The notes under the pieces were generated by a model. The model was not told where the DNA came from, ran no database searches, and saw nothing but the letters and a program-made list of their open reading frames with translations. A stretch of DNA of 64,000 nt from Agapanthus africanus (lineage: Eukaryota > Streptophyta > Magnoliopsida > Asparagales > Amaryllidaceae), in the NCBI GenBank assembly GCA_030015575.1, contig CM057338.1:132085546-132149545 (forward strand), read 5' to 3'. The position numbers were made by a program, and so were the translations under genes. Shown one piece after another: positions 48,346 through 60,309 of the stretch. Every line of letters starts with the position of its first letter. Within the stretch, counting starts at the first letter, position 1.

Positions 48346-51332
48346 TTCCCCTCCGAACGGCGGCCAAGACATGGGCGTCTAGCCTGAGATTCGGGGCAGA
48401 TGCTATTTGGTTTTATCCGTCCACCTCTCCGAAGATGCCAAGTTGATTTATGGCACTATGTATCGGAGGTTTAGACGGATGCGACCGATGTAGCAGACTT
48501 CGTCAGATTCCCCCTCGCTTAAGGGGTTTTTTTTATTGTGGGGACGCTCTTCCCTGCAGGCGCAAGCCCCTGCAGTTAATTACGCTACCGCATTACGGTA
48601 ACAACTTTCTCCTTCTCCAGAATTTCACTTCGTATCGTTGGTGTTTGTTTTATTTGTGGTTGCCCGTGGATTGTATACGGACACTAATTTATGTCGTCGC
48701 CCGTAGGACGTGGATTAGTCCAAATCCGTATTTTGTTAGATTTGGTTTTGGGGTTTTGGTTTAAGGATACGTTAGCCATATTTGAGGCTAAGATCAACTT
48801 AAACGTTTATTAAGGATACGTTAGCCCAATTTGAGACTAAGATCAACTTAACGTGATCGTTTAGATCCAATAAAAGAGCGTTTGGGGGCTCTATTGTTCC
48901 AGTTTAGGGATATAGTGGTCCATTTAATGTATGGCCGTCGGGACCCGTCACTTCTCTGACGACGTTGAAAGATTACAACGACAAATATCAGAGGAGTGAA
49001 GAGATGTACCCCTTGAACCAAGGTTGCTTGGGGATCTGTAGTCCAATTTGGAACTAAGATCAAATAATTAGATTATGAGCACATTGGCTCAGTTAAATCT
49101 GAATTGAGGACTTATGGCCAGTTTGGGCTAAGTCCAATTAGATTAGAAATATTGGCTCTTTGTTGGACCATTAAATATTTTTTTGGGTTCAAGCCCACAT
49201 TATTTAGCAATGCTAAACATTTTCATCTTTGATTTCCTCAATTTTGAGATTCATTTGGAGGAGGGACTTTTGCCTCTGGAAAATTAGCCAACTTGGCTAA
49301 AAGTAATGTCAAACACTAGGGAACAACGGTGTTAAACATTGGAAATATAGAATCCCAAATTAGTGTTAAACACTAGAAGATAACAGTATTAAACACTGGA
49401 AATAAGATTTTCAAATTAGTGTTAAACACTAAAAGATAATCAGTGTTAAACGCTGGGAATAAAGCTATCGAATTAGTGTTAAACACTAAAGAAAAAGGGG
49501 TCACGTGTGGACACGTGAGGGCGCCCAAAGATGGGACCAGATTCCTTTTCTTCGTTCTGCAATTAAGTGTTAAACACTTTTTCATCTTTTGAGCATCACG
49601 TATTGACACGTGATGGAGATCTATGCACTGCTCATTAAAGTACTTTCTAAGGGGTCACGTGGGGACACATGAGAGCGCCCAAAGCTCATTTTGCTTTTAT
49701 TCCCTTTGTTTTGGAGGTCACGTGAGAGCACGTGAGGCATTGCCTCAAAGCCTGTTCTCCTTCTCATTTCTGGGGATCTCTTCAGGGGTCGCGTGGGGAC
49801 ACATGACCTAGTTTTATTCCTTCTTTTCTGATCACTGCGGATTGGGTTCATGTGTCATCACATGACCAATATTCTTTATGTGCATGGAGATCTTTCAAGT
49901 CTCTTTATTTTAAGAATTAAATTCTCTGTAGGGTTAAACCCTAATCATGATTTTGGAGGAATTAAATTCCTATTATGAAAGAATTAAATTCTTATGTAAG
50001 GTTAAACCCTAATTTCATTTTAAGAGAAATTAAATTCCTGTATTTTCAGGAGAATTAAATTCTCAATTAGGGTTGAACCCTAGTTCTGTCCATCTTGAAG
50101 GAATTAAATTCCTATATTTTCAGGAGAATTAAATTTTCATATAGGGTTGAACCCTAGTTTTGTTTTGGGAGAATTAAATTCTCTAAACTCAATTCCCCCT
50201 CTAAGTTTCGGATCTGCATGGCAGGATCTCAACCCGATGAGAATTAAATTCTCAACCTATGGGGAGATGTGCTTCTGCAGATCTTCAACTAGAGGAAGAA
50301 CTAAGTTCTTTTGCAAAATAGTTAAACCTTTAGATTTTGAGAATTAAATTCTCTTTTTTTTGAAGTTTTGATCCCTTTCTTTTCTCACATAGGGTTTTCT
50401 TTCTTGAGAATTAAATTCTCCCTTTCTTTTTTTTTTCCTTGAGAATGAAATTCTCCTATCTCTGTTCTTCTCTCAAATAGGTCCCCCTTCTCTTCTCTTC
50501 TTGGCTCCTATTTATAGGAGAAAGAAAAGAATCAATTTGTTTTGTGGATATTTCATTGAAAGATTTTAATTGATTTCATAATTAATATGATCCTTTAGAT
50601 CACACAATGAATTTTATTCACCGTTGGATATTAAATCCAAAAATATTCTGTTTGTTATTTTCGGTTAGATTTAGGGGAAATCTTTCTTTGTCTAAGATTT
50701 TTTCCATAAATTGGTGATTTTTAATCACCCTTGGATCTTTAATCCAACGGTCCGCATAATTCTTTTCCATTTGGAAAGATTTAGAAGCTTTTAGAATTTA
50801 ATTCTATTAACTGTAAGGCTTTCGAAGCCAGGCACATGCTGACACGTGACCCTTGGTCACGTGTGAGCACGTGACCCCCCGTTGAGTCCTTTAACAGCCG
50901 ATTATTTATGTTGTTGTTTTAACCATCACGTGTCAACACGTGACCATTGGTCACGTGTGAGCATGTGATACCTCGTTGAGGTATTTCCTTCAGTCATTTT
51001 TTTTATTTCTGTTTTAACTATCACGTGTCAACACGTGACCATCGATCACGTGTGAGCACGTGATACCTCATTGAGGTAATTCCTGATTTTTAATCAGGGA
51101 ATAATGAATAACATATTTGCTCATAACTTTTAATCCCGGATGAATTACGAAGCCCATGATATATCTAATCGAAGGGTTTTTCGAGATGCTTCCAATACTA
51201 TCAGAATTTAATAGTTCCTACTTTGGGAGTTTATCAAATACAGGCCGGAAGATACTGGTTCGCATTTCCTTAAGCGTATCGCTATCATTTGATACCTTGG
51301 ACTCTTCTGCGCAGAAATTTTTGGCGGGAACA
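48346..51332 (-). repeat. LTR A2 (shared middle LTR of composite A)
   Basis: 2987 bp with the same ends as A1, TGTTCCCCTCCG and GGCGGGAACA. It serves as 5' LTR for internal A1 and 3' LTR for internal A2. The same arrays are present: AGTGTTAAACACT (49307-49580), paired CACGTG (49500-49870 and 50830-51070) and TTAAA palindromes (49912-50460). Some CACGTG words of A1 are CACATG or CATGTG here, as expected from C-to-T changes. Confidence 0.9.
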
Positions 51333-54300
51333 AATGCCCCCCACTACTTTGCCCACGTAAGTATATACGTGGGTGAAGTAGTGCAAAGTTATGAGTAGCC
51401 ATGGAATTGAGGGCTTAGGAGACAAGTTTAGGGTCCTTGTAGCCTAAGACTTTTCAACTTTATGAGCCGTGAGGGTCTCACAAAGACTTTTCTCCCTACG
51501 GATCGAGAGGATCTCGTAGGTGTATTTTCTCCTTAGGGATCGTGAGGACTCCTAAGTGTGTTTTCTCTTATAAGTCGTAAGGATCTTATAAGAGAATTTT
51601 CCCTCTTACAGTCGAGAGGACCCGTAAGCGGTTGTTTCCCTCTTTGTCGAGATTCGACTTTGGAGAGTGTGACCTGTGGATCGTATGCAAGAGACCGTTT
51701 TGGATCGACTTGCAGGGTCCCAGTGCTTAGGAAACAGGTTTTTAATCCCCGCTGCCTAAGGCTTTTCCTTACGAGTCGAGACGAATCGAGCATTTCTCGC
51801 AAAGACACTAATTTCCTCACGAGTCGAGACGAATCAAGCATTTCTCGCAAGAATATCCTAACGTCACAGTTAACCTCTGCTCTTTACGACAGAGGTCCGT
51901 TAGGGTCTGTGGTACTTAGGGTTTTGCCCGTCGTACCGTCGCATCGGCTGATGTATTCCTCGATAGGCAGTTTTGCTGTTCGAGTAGCCTTGCGATTGTC
52001 GTGTCTCCGATCTCTTCTGGGGCTGGACAAGACGTCTTCAAGCAATCCTCCTAGGCAGTTTGACCGTCGGAAGAGCAAGCGTTAGGAATTTTGCCATGCC
52101 GCTTTTTACTTGAGGTTAGGCTCATTTTGGAAAGCCCCGATGAGTCATAACCACTCCGCGCTGGTGTGATGATCTCCGATAGTCTTCCAGGCTTTATATG
52201 ACTTGCCGTTAAGACCCTGAAGCTAGGAATTTGGCCTTTGCTTCGTTTGCTGACATCGCGTCTGCTGTATCGAGACGAATGTCGCGGTTATCTCTAGGTT
52301 GCTGGTGAACCGTCGAGGTTTGGAACCAGGGATTTTGCCGTGACTCCTTTTGGTGATGTTGCATTTGCTGTGTCGAGACGAACGTCGAGGTGGTGACCAC
52401 TCTGCACTGGTGCGAGATAATCTCCGATTGTCTTTCAGGCTTTATATGACTTGCCGTTAAGACCCTGAAACTAGGAATTTGGCCTTTGCTTCGTTTGCTT
52501 GCATTACGTCTGCTGTATTGAGATGAATGTCGTGGTTGTCTCTAGGTTGCTGGTGAACCGTCGAGGTTTGGAACTAGGGATTTTGCCGTGGCTCCTTTTG
52601 GTGATTTTGCATCTGCTGTGTCGAGACGAACGTCGAGGTGGTGACCACTCCGCACTGGTGCGAGATAATCTCCGATTGTCTTTCAGGCTTTATATGACCT
52701 GCCGTTAAGACCCTGAAGCTAGGAATTTGGCCTTTGCTTCGTTTGCTTGCATTGCGTCTGCTGTATTGAGACGAATGTCGTAGTTGTCTCTAGGTTGCTG
52801 GTGAACCGTCGAGGTTTGGAACTAGGGATTTTGCCGTGGCTCCTTTTGGTGATGTTGCGTTTGCTGTGTCGAGACGAACGTCGAGGTGGTGACCACTCCG
52901 CACTGGTGCGAGATAATCTCCGATTGTCTTTCAGGCTTTATATGACTTGTCGTTAAGACCCTGAAGTTAGGAATTTGGCATTTGCTTCGTTTGCTTGCAT
53001 TGCGTCTGCTGTATTGAGATGAATGTCGTGGTTGTCTCTAGGTTGCTGGAGAACCGTCGAGGTTTGGAACTAGGGATTTTGCCGTGGCTCCGTTGTTTGA
53101 TTGTCGTGTCTGAACCCTGTTGGAGGAAAAACACTGTAATGACTTCTCGTTTGGTGTATCGAGACGAACGTCGAGGCGGTGATCACTCCATGCTGGTGTG
53201 AGATGATCTCTGATTGTCTTTCCGGTTTTATATGAGTTACCGTCAAGACGTTGAAGCTAGGAATTTGACATTCGCTTCGTTTGCTTTGGTGTGTCCGAAT
53301 CCTGTCGAAGGAAGGACACTGTTGTTGACATTGCGTCTGCTGTATCGAGACGAATGCTGAGGTGGAGCTGGGATTTTGTCGTTGCTCCGCTTTACTGACC
53401 ATGGGGTCTTTTGTTGGCGTTGCATCTACATCCTGCTGGACTGCGAAGGAACGCCGTTGTTGACATTGCGTCTGCTGTAACGAGACGAATGCTGAGGTGG
53501 AGTTGGGATTTTGCCGTCACTCTACATTGTTTCGGCCATGGGGTCTCTTGTTGACGTTGCATCTGCATCCTGCTGGACTGTGAAGGAACGCCGTTGGTGA
53601 TCTCTAAGTTGTCGATATCGACGTCGAGACCCTGAATCTCGGGATCTTTTTTTGCTTCGTTTGTTGACATTGTGTCTGCAATATTGCGACATATGTCGAG
53701 GTTGTCTTTAGTTTGTCTATAAACCGTCGAGATTTGGCTTTGCTTTCTGATGGAGCCTGTTGGGAAGGTATGGTTCCCTCTTTGTTCGTGCCCCTGGATT
53801 GTATACAGGGATCGATATGATCTCACCTGTAGGACAAAAAGTTTCATTCTTTCATCATCATTTTTTTTATTCTTTCCGCGATGCTCTATCATTTCAGATT
53901 TTATATCGCGAAGGTCGCAATTGCCCAATCATTTCGGCTATTTTTCGCGGTGCCCAATCATTTCGGCTGTTTTTCTTTTTACTCGCTGCTTTTTATTGCG
54001 AGTTGCCCAATTATTTTGGCTATTTTTCATGCACACATTTTTACTTGCTGCTTTTTATTGCAAGTTGCCCCATCATTTCGGCTATTTCATATGCATTTTA
54101 GCTCGCTGATTTTTATCGCGAGTGTAGAACTTGGAATCTGGTGCCAATCTCAGCATCAACATCGCTACAACTGGAATATTGCCAGGAGCGAATCATCATT
54201 TGCCATGAAAGGACTCGGAATTTTATACCAATTTAGGCATCAGCATCGCTACAACTGGGATATTGCCAGGAGCGAATCATCATTTGCCTCTGTCAATGTC

Positions 54301-55353
54301 GAACAAAGGTGGCTTAGTAAACTGGGTTAGGGTCCTGTCAACTAAGGCTTTTGACTTCATGAGCCGTAAGGGTCTCACAAAGGTATTTCTCCCTACAAGT
54401 CGTGAGGATCTCGTAGGTGTGTTTGCTCCTTGGGAATCATGAGGATTCCTAAGTGCGTGTCTTCTGTAAGTAGTAAGGATCTTACAAAAGGGTTTTCTTC
54501 TTATAAGTCGAGAGGACTTATAAGGGTTGTTCACCATATGGATATATCCCTAGTCACGGGTGGGACTTGGTTAGGGAAATGTTTATTCGCGCCCGTAGAT
54601 TGTATACAAGGGTCAGTATCGAGCCGCTTGTAGGGCAATATCGGAGGTTGTGGAGGTTGCTTAAGAACAGGTTCAGATCTCTGTAACTTAAGACTTTCAA
54701 ATCTCATGAGCCGTGAGGGTCCCATAAGAGAGTTCTCCTTACGAGTCATGAGGATCTCGCAAGTGTAATTTCTTCTTAGGAATCGTGAGGATCCCTAAGT
54801 GTGTTGCTTCCCTATGAGTCGTAAGGATCTCACGCGGGTGGTTTCTCCTTACAAGGTCGAGAGGACCTTGTAAGTGTCTTTTAACTAGGTTGCGCCCTTT
54901 CGGGTTTTCACAAACACTAGCCGGTAGCCCTGCTGTTTTTACTCACGGAGCCCTTTCGGCTTTTCATCCGTGCCCCTTTTGCTTATGGACATACCGTTCT
55001 TTTTCATTATTTTTTTTATTCTTTATTCTTTTTTCTAACGAGGTCGCACCCTTTCGGGTTTTCACGAATACTCGCCGGTAGCCCTGCTGTTTTTACTCAC
55101 GGAGCCCTTTCGGGTTTTCATCCGTGCCCATTTTGCTTATGGACATACCGTTTTTATATTATTTTTTTTATTCTTTATTATTTTTTTTGCCAGCCTGAGG
55201 ATGCTGCGGTAGTAGTTTAAAGACGTTTCGGTCGTTTGCAAGTTTTAGGACATTGCGGTCCATTTTTAGTTTAACGACATTTCGGTCTATATCCAATTTT
55301 AGGACGTAGTGGTCCGTTGTTAGTTTAACGACGTTTCGGTCTATTATCCAGTT
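51333..55353. repeat. Structured non-coding block of internal A2
   Basis: Repeats the A1 layout: CCCACGTA/TACGTGGG stem (51353-51373), hairpin cassette (51465-51630), 248-bp array (52180-53220), diverged units to 53750, ACTCGC/GCGAGT repeats (53905-54120), 83-bp pair (54150-54290), hairpin cassettes (54358-54526, 54704-54875), duplicated TTTCGGGTTTTC block (54885-55145) and mini-repeats (55210-55353). Near-identical to A1 by eye. No gene. Confidence 0.87.
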
Positions 55354-57645
55354 TTAGGACGTAGTGGTCCGTTGGGCTTTCTCTATGAATGAGCGTGATG
55401 CCCCCGGCATATCCATCTTTTTCGGAGCATATGGTTGTGGCGGGCTCACCTTCCATTTTTCGGACAGCGCGAGTTTGCCTTGTTGGTATTGGTCTTCAAC
55501 CCAGTTTTTGAAGACGAAGCAATCTTCGATCGGATGACTTACTGCTCGATAGTAGGGGCAGTAATTAGGATCGTTGACATCGCCTGGCTGTAGCGGACGT
55601 TTCGGACTCGGCAGATTGATGAATCCGTTGCGCGCTGCCAGCTCAAACAGTTTCCTCGTTTTATCCTGGAAAAACGAGTAAGGACGTCCCAGTCTTTCCT
55701 CGAGGGATGGTCGTGGACGCATATTGTTTTGTCAAACAACCGGCTTTAAGTTGCTCAGCTGTTGTTGAGTATTGGCAACGAAGGTTGCTTTCCCTTTGCC
55801 CTTTTCATTCCAAGGCTCTGTTTTTTAGGGAGATGGTCTATGACCCATCTGGTCCATTTGGGCCAGCTTGTCAATCAAAGCCTAAAAAGTGGTCGGCTTG
55901 AAGAACATCATGAATTGGGATATGGTCGCTTGAGGGTCGAGAGTACCTACGAACATGCCCACGGTAGGAGCTTCTTCGATGCGCTGCTCGCACTTTGACC
56001 ATAGATTACGCTACCGTATCGCATATTGGACCCAAGTTTCGCCTGGCCTTACCCTGGCGTTGATCAATGTAATGATCGGGGTGCGTCCGCTAGCACTCAC
56101 GAATCTTTGTGTAAACAGTAGCTCCATCTCCGTAAATGTTTTGACAGAGTCGTTAGGTAGCTCCGAATACCATTCAAAGGCTGTTTCTGCTAAACTGCCG
56201 ACGAATTGGCGAAGCAGCAGTTTGTCGTCGCCTCCAGTGTTGCCGCATAAGGCCCTGAATTGAGCGACATACTGGTGTGGATTCCCTGTCCCTTTGTACA
56301 TGTGGAATCTAGGGATCGTATATCCCGGTAGGTAACTGATTTGGTCGTACCAGCCCGGATAGGGTCATCCAGTTCTAACAATTTGCCCAGCCGCTTCACT
56401 CGCCTGATGAGCTCGTATTTGTTGTGCTATATAGTCATCCAGTGCGGCCTTAGAAATGGTTTCCTCCTTGGCTGCTGAAAGAGCCGGAGGAGGATTGGAT
56501 GTCTCCCCTCTATCGTCTTCAGTAATGGTCGGAGGGTCTTCATCTGGAGGATCCTGCTGTAACATCATTCCTACCATATCTTGGAAAAGAAGTGCCATTT
56601 GTTTTATATTAGCTGCTTGTTCTGCTGCTTCTCTGTCCTTCTTTTCGAGGACTCTGCGTAGGAAGTCAGCGTCAGTTTCTTGCTCCCGGCGTTGATCCGA
56701 GGATGCCTCCGAGCTTTCTTTTGGCCCGGTAAGTGCGGCCATTGCAGTCATCATTTCCTGAAGCTTCTGTTGTTGCTCCTGGGCTTTTGTCACAGATCGG
56801 GTGAGCGGTCGGTGACCCGTCGAAGTGCGGCTATTCTCCTTTCCGGAAGCCATATAAACGGTATGCACCACTATACCCCCAGACTTGGGGTGTTTAGCTT
56901 CAGTGTCTTTGCGATTTACCAAAGACACAGGGGTCTTCTCCGACCTCCTTCTTTTTTGAGCGGTCGAAGTTGAGGGGGCCGTTGTAGTGGGTACCCAAGT
57001 AGCTGTCGCTTTTGGTGGCTTGACAGAGTAGTCCTTCTCCTGCCGAACCTTCATCTTTTTCTGTCGGCGGAGATAGTCTTGATCCACTACGGAGTCCTGG
57101 ACTTGACGCCAGACCTTGTAAATTTTAGAGGACAGCCGTTGAGGGGGCTGCTCCAGCTTCACCTTTGGGGCATTATCCACAGGTGTAGGAGATCTTTTCA
57201 ATACGGCAGTTGGCGAGTTTTTGTGCACCCTTCTTAGAGGTTCAAAGCTATTCCCGGTCGGAACAGCAGCATTGATTTCCACCATCGGAGCTGGCGGAGT
57301 TATCCCAGAGGGGGAGTTGCCCCTAGCCTTTCTTACCCGGCGCTAGTGAAGACGGCGAGCATGTCGAGCGGACGGCGTTGGTTCAGCGATGGGGATGGCT
57401 TTGTCTTGCCCCCTGTGCAGATGAAGCGCTGCTGGTGCCAGTCTCTTGAAGACTGACGTCTTTTGAGTAGCGATATCCAATCTATCAAAGACAGACCTTT
57501 GAGCAGGAACGGGAGCCGGAATAGTCAGTCTTGTGAAGACCGACCCTTTGGCAGGAGAAGCCGCCTTGACGACTTCAGGAGCAGGGATGGCTATCCTCTT
57601 CGGAACAACCTTTTCTGGTATTGCAGGCTTCTTCATGGGCCCACA
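55354..57645 (-). pseudogene. gag: gag of internal A2, stops and 5' deletion
   Basis: Same protein as the A1 gag, with at least six in-frame stops, at about 57343 (Trp in A1), 56365 (Arg in A1), 56011 (shared with A1), 55888, 55829 and 55723. The frame at the 33624 stop of A1 is intact here. Homology to A1 ends at 57645 (matching 34190), where it joins LTR sequence directly; the rest of the leader, the primer site and most of the right LTR are deleted. Confidence 0.85.
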
Positions 57646-57646
57646 G

Positions 57647-57822
57647 AATATATCAAATCGAAGGGTTTTTCGAGATACTTCCAATACTATCAGAATTTAA
57701 TAGTTCCTCTTTCGGAAGTTTATCAAAATACAGGTCGGAAGATACTGGTTCGCATTTCCTTAAGCGTATCGCTGCCATTTGATACCTTGGACTCTTCTGC
57801 GCAGAAATTTTTGGCGGGAACA
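57647..57822 (-). repeat. LTR A3, last 176 bp only
   Basis: Matches 27728-27903 of LTR A1, from aatatatcaaatcgaagg to GGCGGGAACA, followed by the AGCCC duplication (57823-57827). The remainder was removed by a deletion whose other end lies in gag; the junction has a short overlap around CCCA. Confidence 0.88.
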
Positions 57823-57827
57823 AGCCC

Positions 57828-57842
57828 AACTACCTTTTACCT
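57828..57842 (+). repeat. 15-bp island of element C 3' LTR
   Basis: AACTACCTTTTACCT, identical to the 5' LTR of C at 15430-15444. It is what remains between two independent insertions. Its last five bases, TACCT, are the target duplication of the next element. Confidence 0.85.
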
Positions 57843-58297
57843 TGTTTACCTCAATCAGAGCAAAGCTCTGTTCAAATTCCAAGGCGGGAAACGAAGCAAC
57901 GCTTCTGTTTCCCCCAATCAGAGCAAAGCTCTTCCTTGAAATTAAAGTTAAAATTAAAGTTAAAATAAAGGAAGCAACACTTCAGCTGATCTGCGCTTTG
58001 CGCTGTGCGACACGTGTCAGCGCAGTTGCGCTGCGCTCTGCGCTGCGCGACACGTGTCAGTGCAGTTGCGCTAGCGCAGCGCTGCGCGACACGTGTCAAG
58101 CGCAGGTGCGCTTGCGCCAACTTTGCCAGCACTAAAACAGAATTAAAATTCCAGAAAAATCTTTCTGATCTTATTAAAATAATAAAATTCTCTTCTGTAA
58201 AACAGGAGCTCTTGGATCAAAGATCCAACGGTTGGGGAAAATCCCTAAATCACTCAGAGAAAGATCTCTTTAACTGATTTAACAAATCAATTGGCAC

Positions 58298-58307
58298 TAT
58301 AAAAAGG
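58298..58307 (+). promoter_or_regulatory. TATA box of the solo B-type LTR
   Basis: TATAAAAAGG, matching the position of the TATA boxes in B1 and B2 but on the + strand. Confidence 0.55.
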
Positions 58308-59355
58308 CCCCTAGACTCCAAGTCTAAAACAGATTGACACACAGAGATACTGAGAACTCCTCTAAAAATTTTGAGAAGAGCTCGGAGAGAAAAAAGGTAA
58401 ACCTTTGAAAAAAGAAGAGTTTCTTCTAAAAAGATCATTTGATCTAAGAACAAGATCAAGATCTTGGATAAATAATAATAATAATAATAATAATAAAAAA
58501 GAAGAAGTAATTTACTTCTGTATAAAGGCATTGCCTTTTGATGAACCACTGGTTCTCTGAAAATAAGAAAAACTTGTTTTCTTTGATCTAAATTTGATCA
58601 AATTATTAAACAGTGTCTTGCACTTTGGAAATTTGCACTGGTGCGCTCCTAGAATTGGCGCAAGCCATCAGGGAGCGCCACGTGTCAATCACAGAACAAC
58701 TGCGCCTTGCGCTTCTAAAAACAGAGCACTGCTCTCTTAAATTAGCGCAAGTCATCAGAGCGCGCTACGTGTCAGCAGCGCGCTGGCGCAGCGCACCGCG
58801 CTAACAGACTTGCGCTCACCAGAGCGCGCCACGTGTCAGCAGCGCGCTGGCGCAACGCACCGCGCTAACAGACTTGCGCTCACCAGAGCATGACACGTGT
58901 CACCCCCGCATGAGTTTGCGTCTTGCGCTCCTCAATTGGCGCAAAGCTCCTGACAAGTCATGTGACGCACTGTCAGAATATTAAATACATTGCATTATTA
59001 AAAGGGCAGAGCCCAATAAAAATGTCTATCAGACCAAGATAAAAAAATGCTATGCATTATTAAGGGGCAGAGCCCAAATAAAGATCTAATGGGCCCGAAT
59101 AAAAAATGCAATGCATTATTAAAAAGGGCAGAGCCCAATTAAAGGCCTAACAGGCCAAATGTGAATAAATGTTTTCAAATGGACTTAACCCAATTCTGGC
59201 CGTAAGTTCTCAAATTAAATTGAACTGAGCACAACTGCTCTCCCAAATCAATTTACACCCGGTTCAAGGGTACATATCTGAACTCTGATATTTGTCGTTG
59301 TAATCCTTCAACGTCGTCAGAGAGGTGACGGGTCCCAACAACCACACATTGATAC

Positions 59356-59467
59356 GGACTAATGCGTCCTTAAACTCATGGACTAAAGCGTCCTTAAACT
59401 CATGGACTAATGCGTCCTTAAACTCATGGACTAATGCGTCCTTAAACTCACGGACTAATGCGTCCTA
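59356..59467. repeat. 24-bp tandem repeat in the solo LTR
   Basis: About five units of ggactaatgcgtccttaaac plus four bases; each contains GGAC...GTCC, a small stem. B1 and B2 have only single diverged units here, so the array expanded in this copy. Confidence 0.9.
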
Positions 59468-60070
59468 AACCAGTATTCGTCCCTAAAATGGGAACGATGG
59501 ACCACTATGTTCCTAAACTGGAACAATAGAGCCCAAATGCTCTTTTGTCGGATCTAAACGATCCCGTTAAGTTGATCTTAGTCTCAAATTGGACTAACGT
59601 ATCCTTAACAAACGTTTAAGTTGATCTTAGCCCCAAATATGGCTAACGTATTCTTAAACCAAAACCCCAAACCCAAATCTAAGAAAATACGGATTTGGAC
59701 TAATCCACGTCCTACGGGCGACGACATAAATTAGTCTCTGTATACAATCCACGGGCAACCACAAACAAAACAAACACCCACGACACGAAGTGAAATTCTG
59801 GAGAAGGAGAAAGTTGTTACCGGTAGCGTAATTAACTGCGGGGGCTTGCGTCTGCAGGGAAGAGCGTCCCCATAATCAAAACCCCCTCAAGCGAGGGGGA
59901 ATCTGATGAAGTCTGCTACATCGGCCACATCCGTCTAAACCTTCGATACACGGTGCCATAAATCAACTTAGCATATTCGGAGAGGTGGACGGATAAAACC
60001 AAATAGCATTTGCCCTGAATCTCAGGCAAGACGTCCATGTCTTGTCCGCCGTTCGGAGGGGAACATACCT

Positions 60071-60309
60071 CTTCCTTTTCTTTTCTTTCAGCCCGAGCCC
60101 AGGCCTACTCCCTAAAACCCCAACTCACTTTCTTATCTCCCTCAAACCGGCCCAACGCGCTCCTACCCGACCCGCTTCCTATTCTTTCATCTTATCTTCC
60201 CTACTTCTCTTTTCCTGCCCACGTTTTCCCCAACGGCTCCCGCTCGCCACGACCCCGCCGTGCGCCCCCACGTCATCGCAACCGCCGCGACCCTCTCGCC
60301 TGCACCCTC
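60071..60309 (+). repeat. Element C 3' LTR, third piece
   Basis: Continues directly from the TACCT duplication and matches 15445-15684 of the 5' LTR with scattered changes. Interrupted at 60309 by solo LTR D2 (duplication CCCTC at 60305-60309 and 63386-63390). Confidence 0.9.

Larger units (their letters stand above)
24919..57822 (-). mobile_element. Composite element A: LTR-internal-LTR-internal-truncated LTR, gag-only (Tat-like)
   Basis: Coding sense is the - strand. Parts: LTR A1 24919-27903, internal A1 27904-34317 and 48029-48345 (split by element B), LTR A2 48346-51332, internal A2 51333-57645, truncated LTR A3 57647-57822. The whole is bounded by AGCCC on both sides, so it was one integration; the extra unit arose at the locus, for example by unequal LTR recombination. 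Each internal region carries a gag with stops and about 4 kb of structured non-coding DNA. No pol domain was found. This fits the TR-GAG/LARD class of gag-bearing non-autonomous elements. Confidence 0.88.
57843..60065 (+). mobile_element. Solo B-type LTR, opposite orientation
   Basis: 2223 bp, TGTTTACCTC to GGAGGGGAACA, with TACCT at 57838-57842 and 60066-60070. It is the inverted form of LTR B, with diverged sequence. It contains an AGAGC/GCTCT micro-palindrome chain (57850-57970), a GCGC/CACGTGTC block with a roughly 66-bp duplication (58776-58905), a (AAT)n microsatellite (58468-58495), a TATA box at 58298 and a 24-bp array (59356-59467). Confidence 0.9.

Noticed and set aside
24919-60065. 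One giant DNA transposon with TIRs, suggested by TGTTCCCCTCCG at 24919 and its inverse at 60065
   Set aside because: Internal target duplications (AGCCC at 57823, TACCT at 57838 and 60066) and the 15-bp scrap of C LTR show two separate LTR insertions in opposite orientation.
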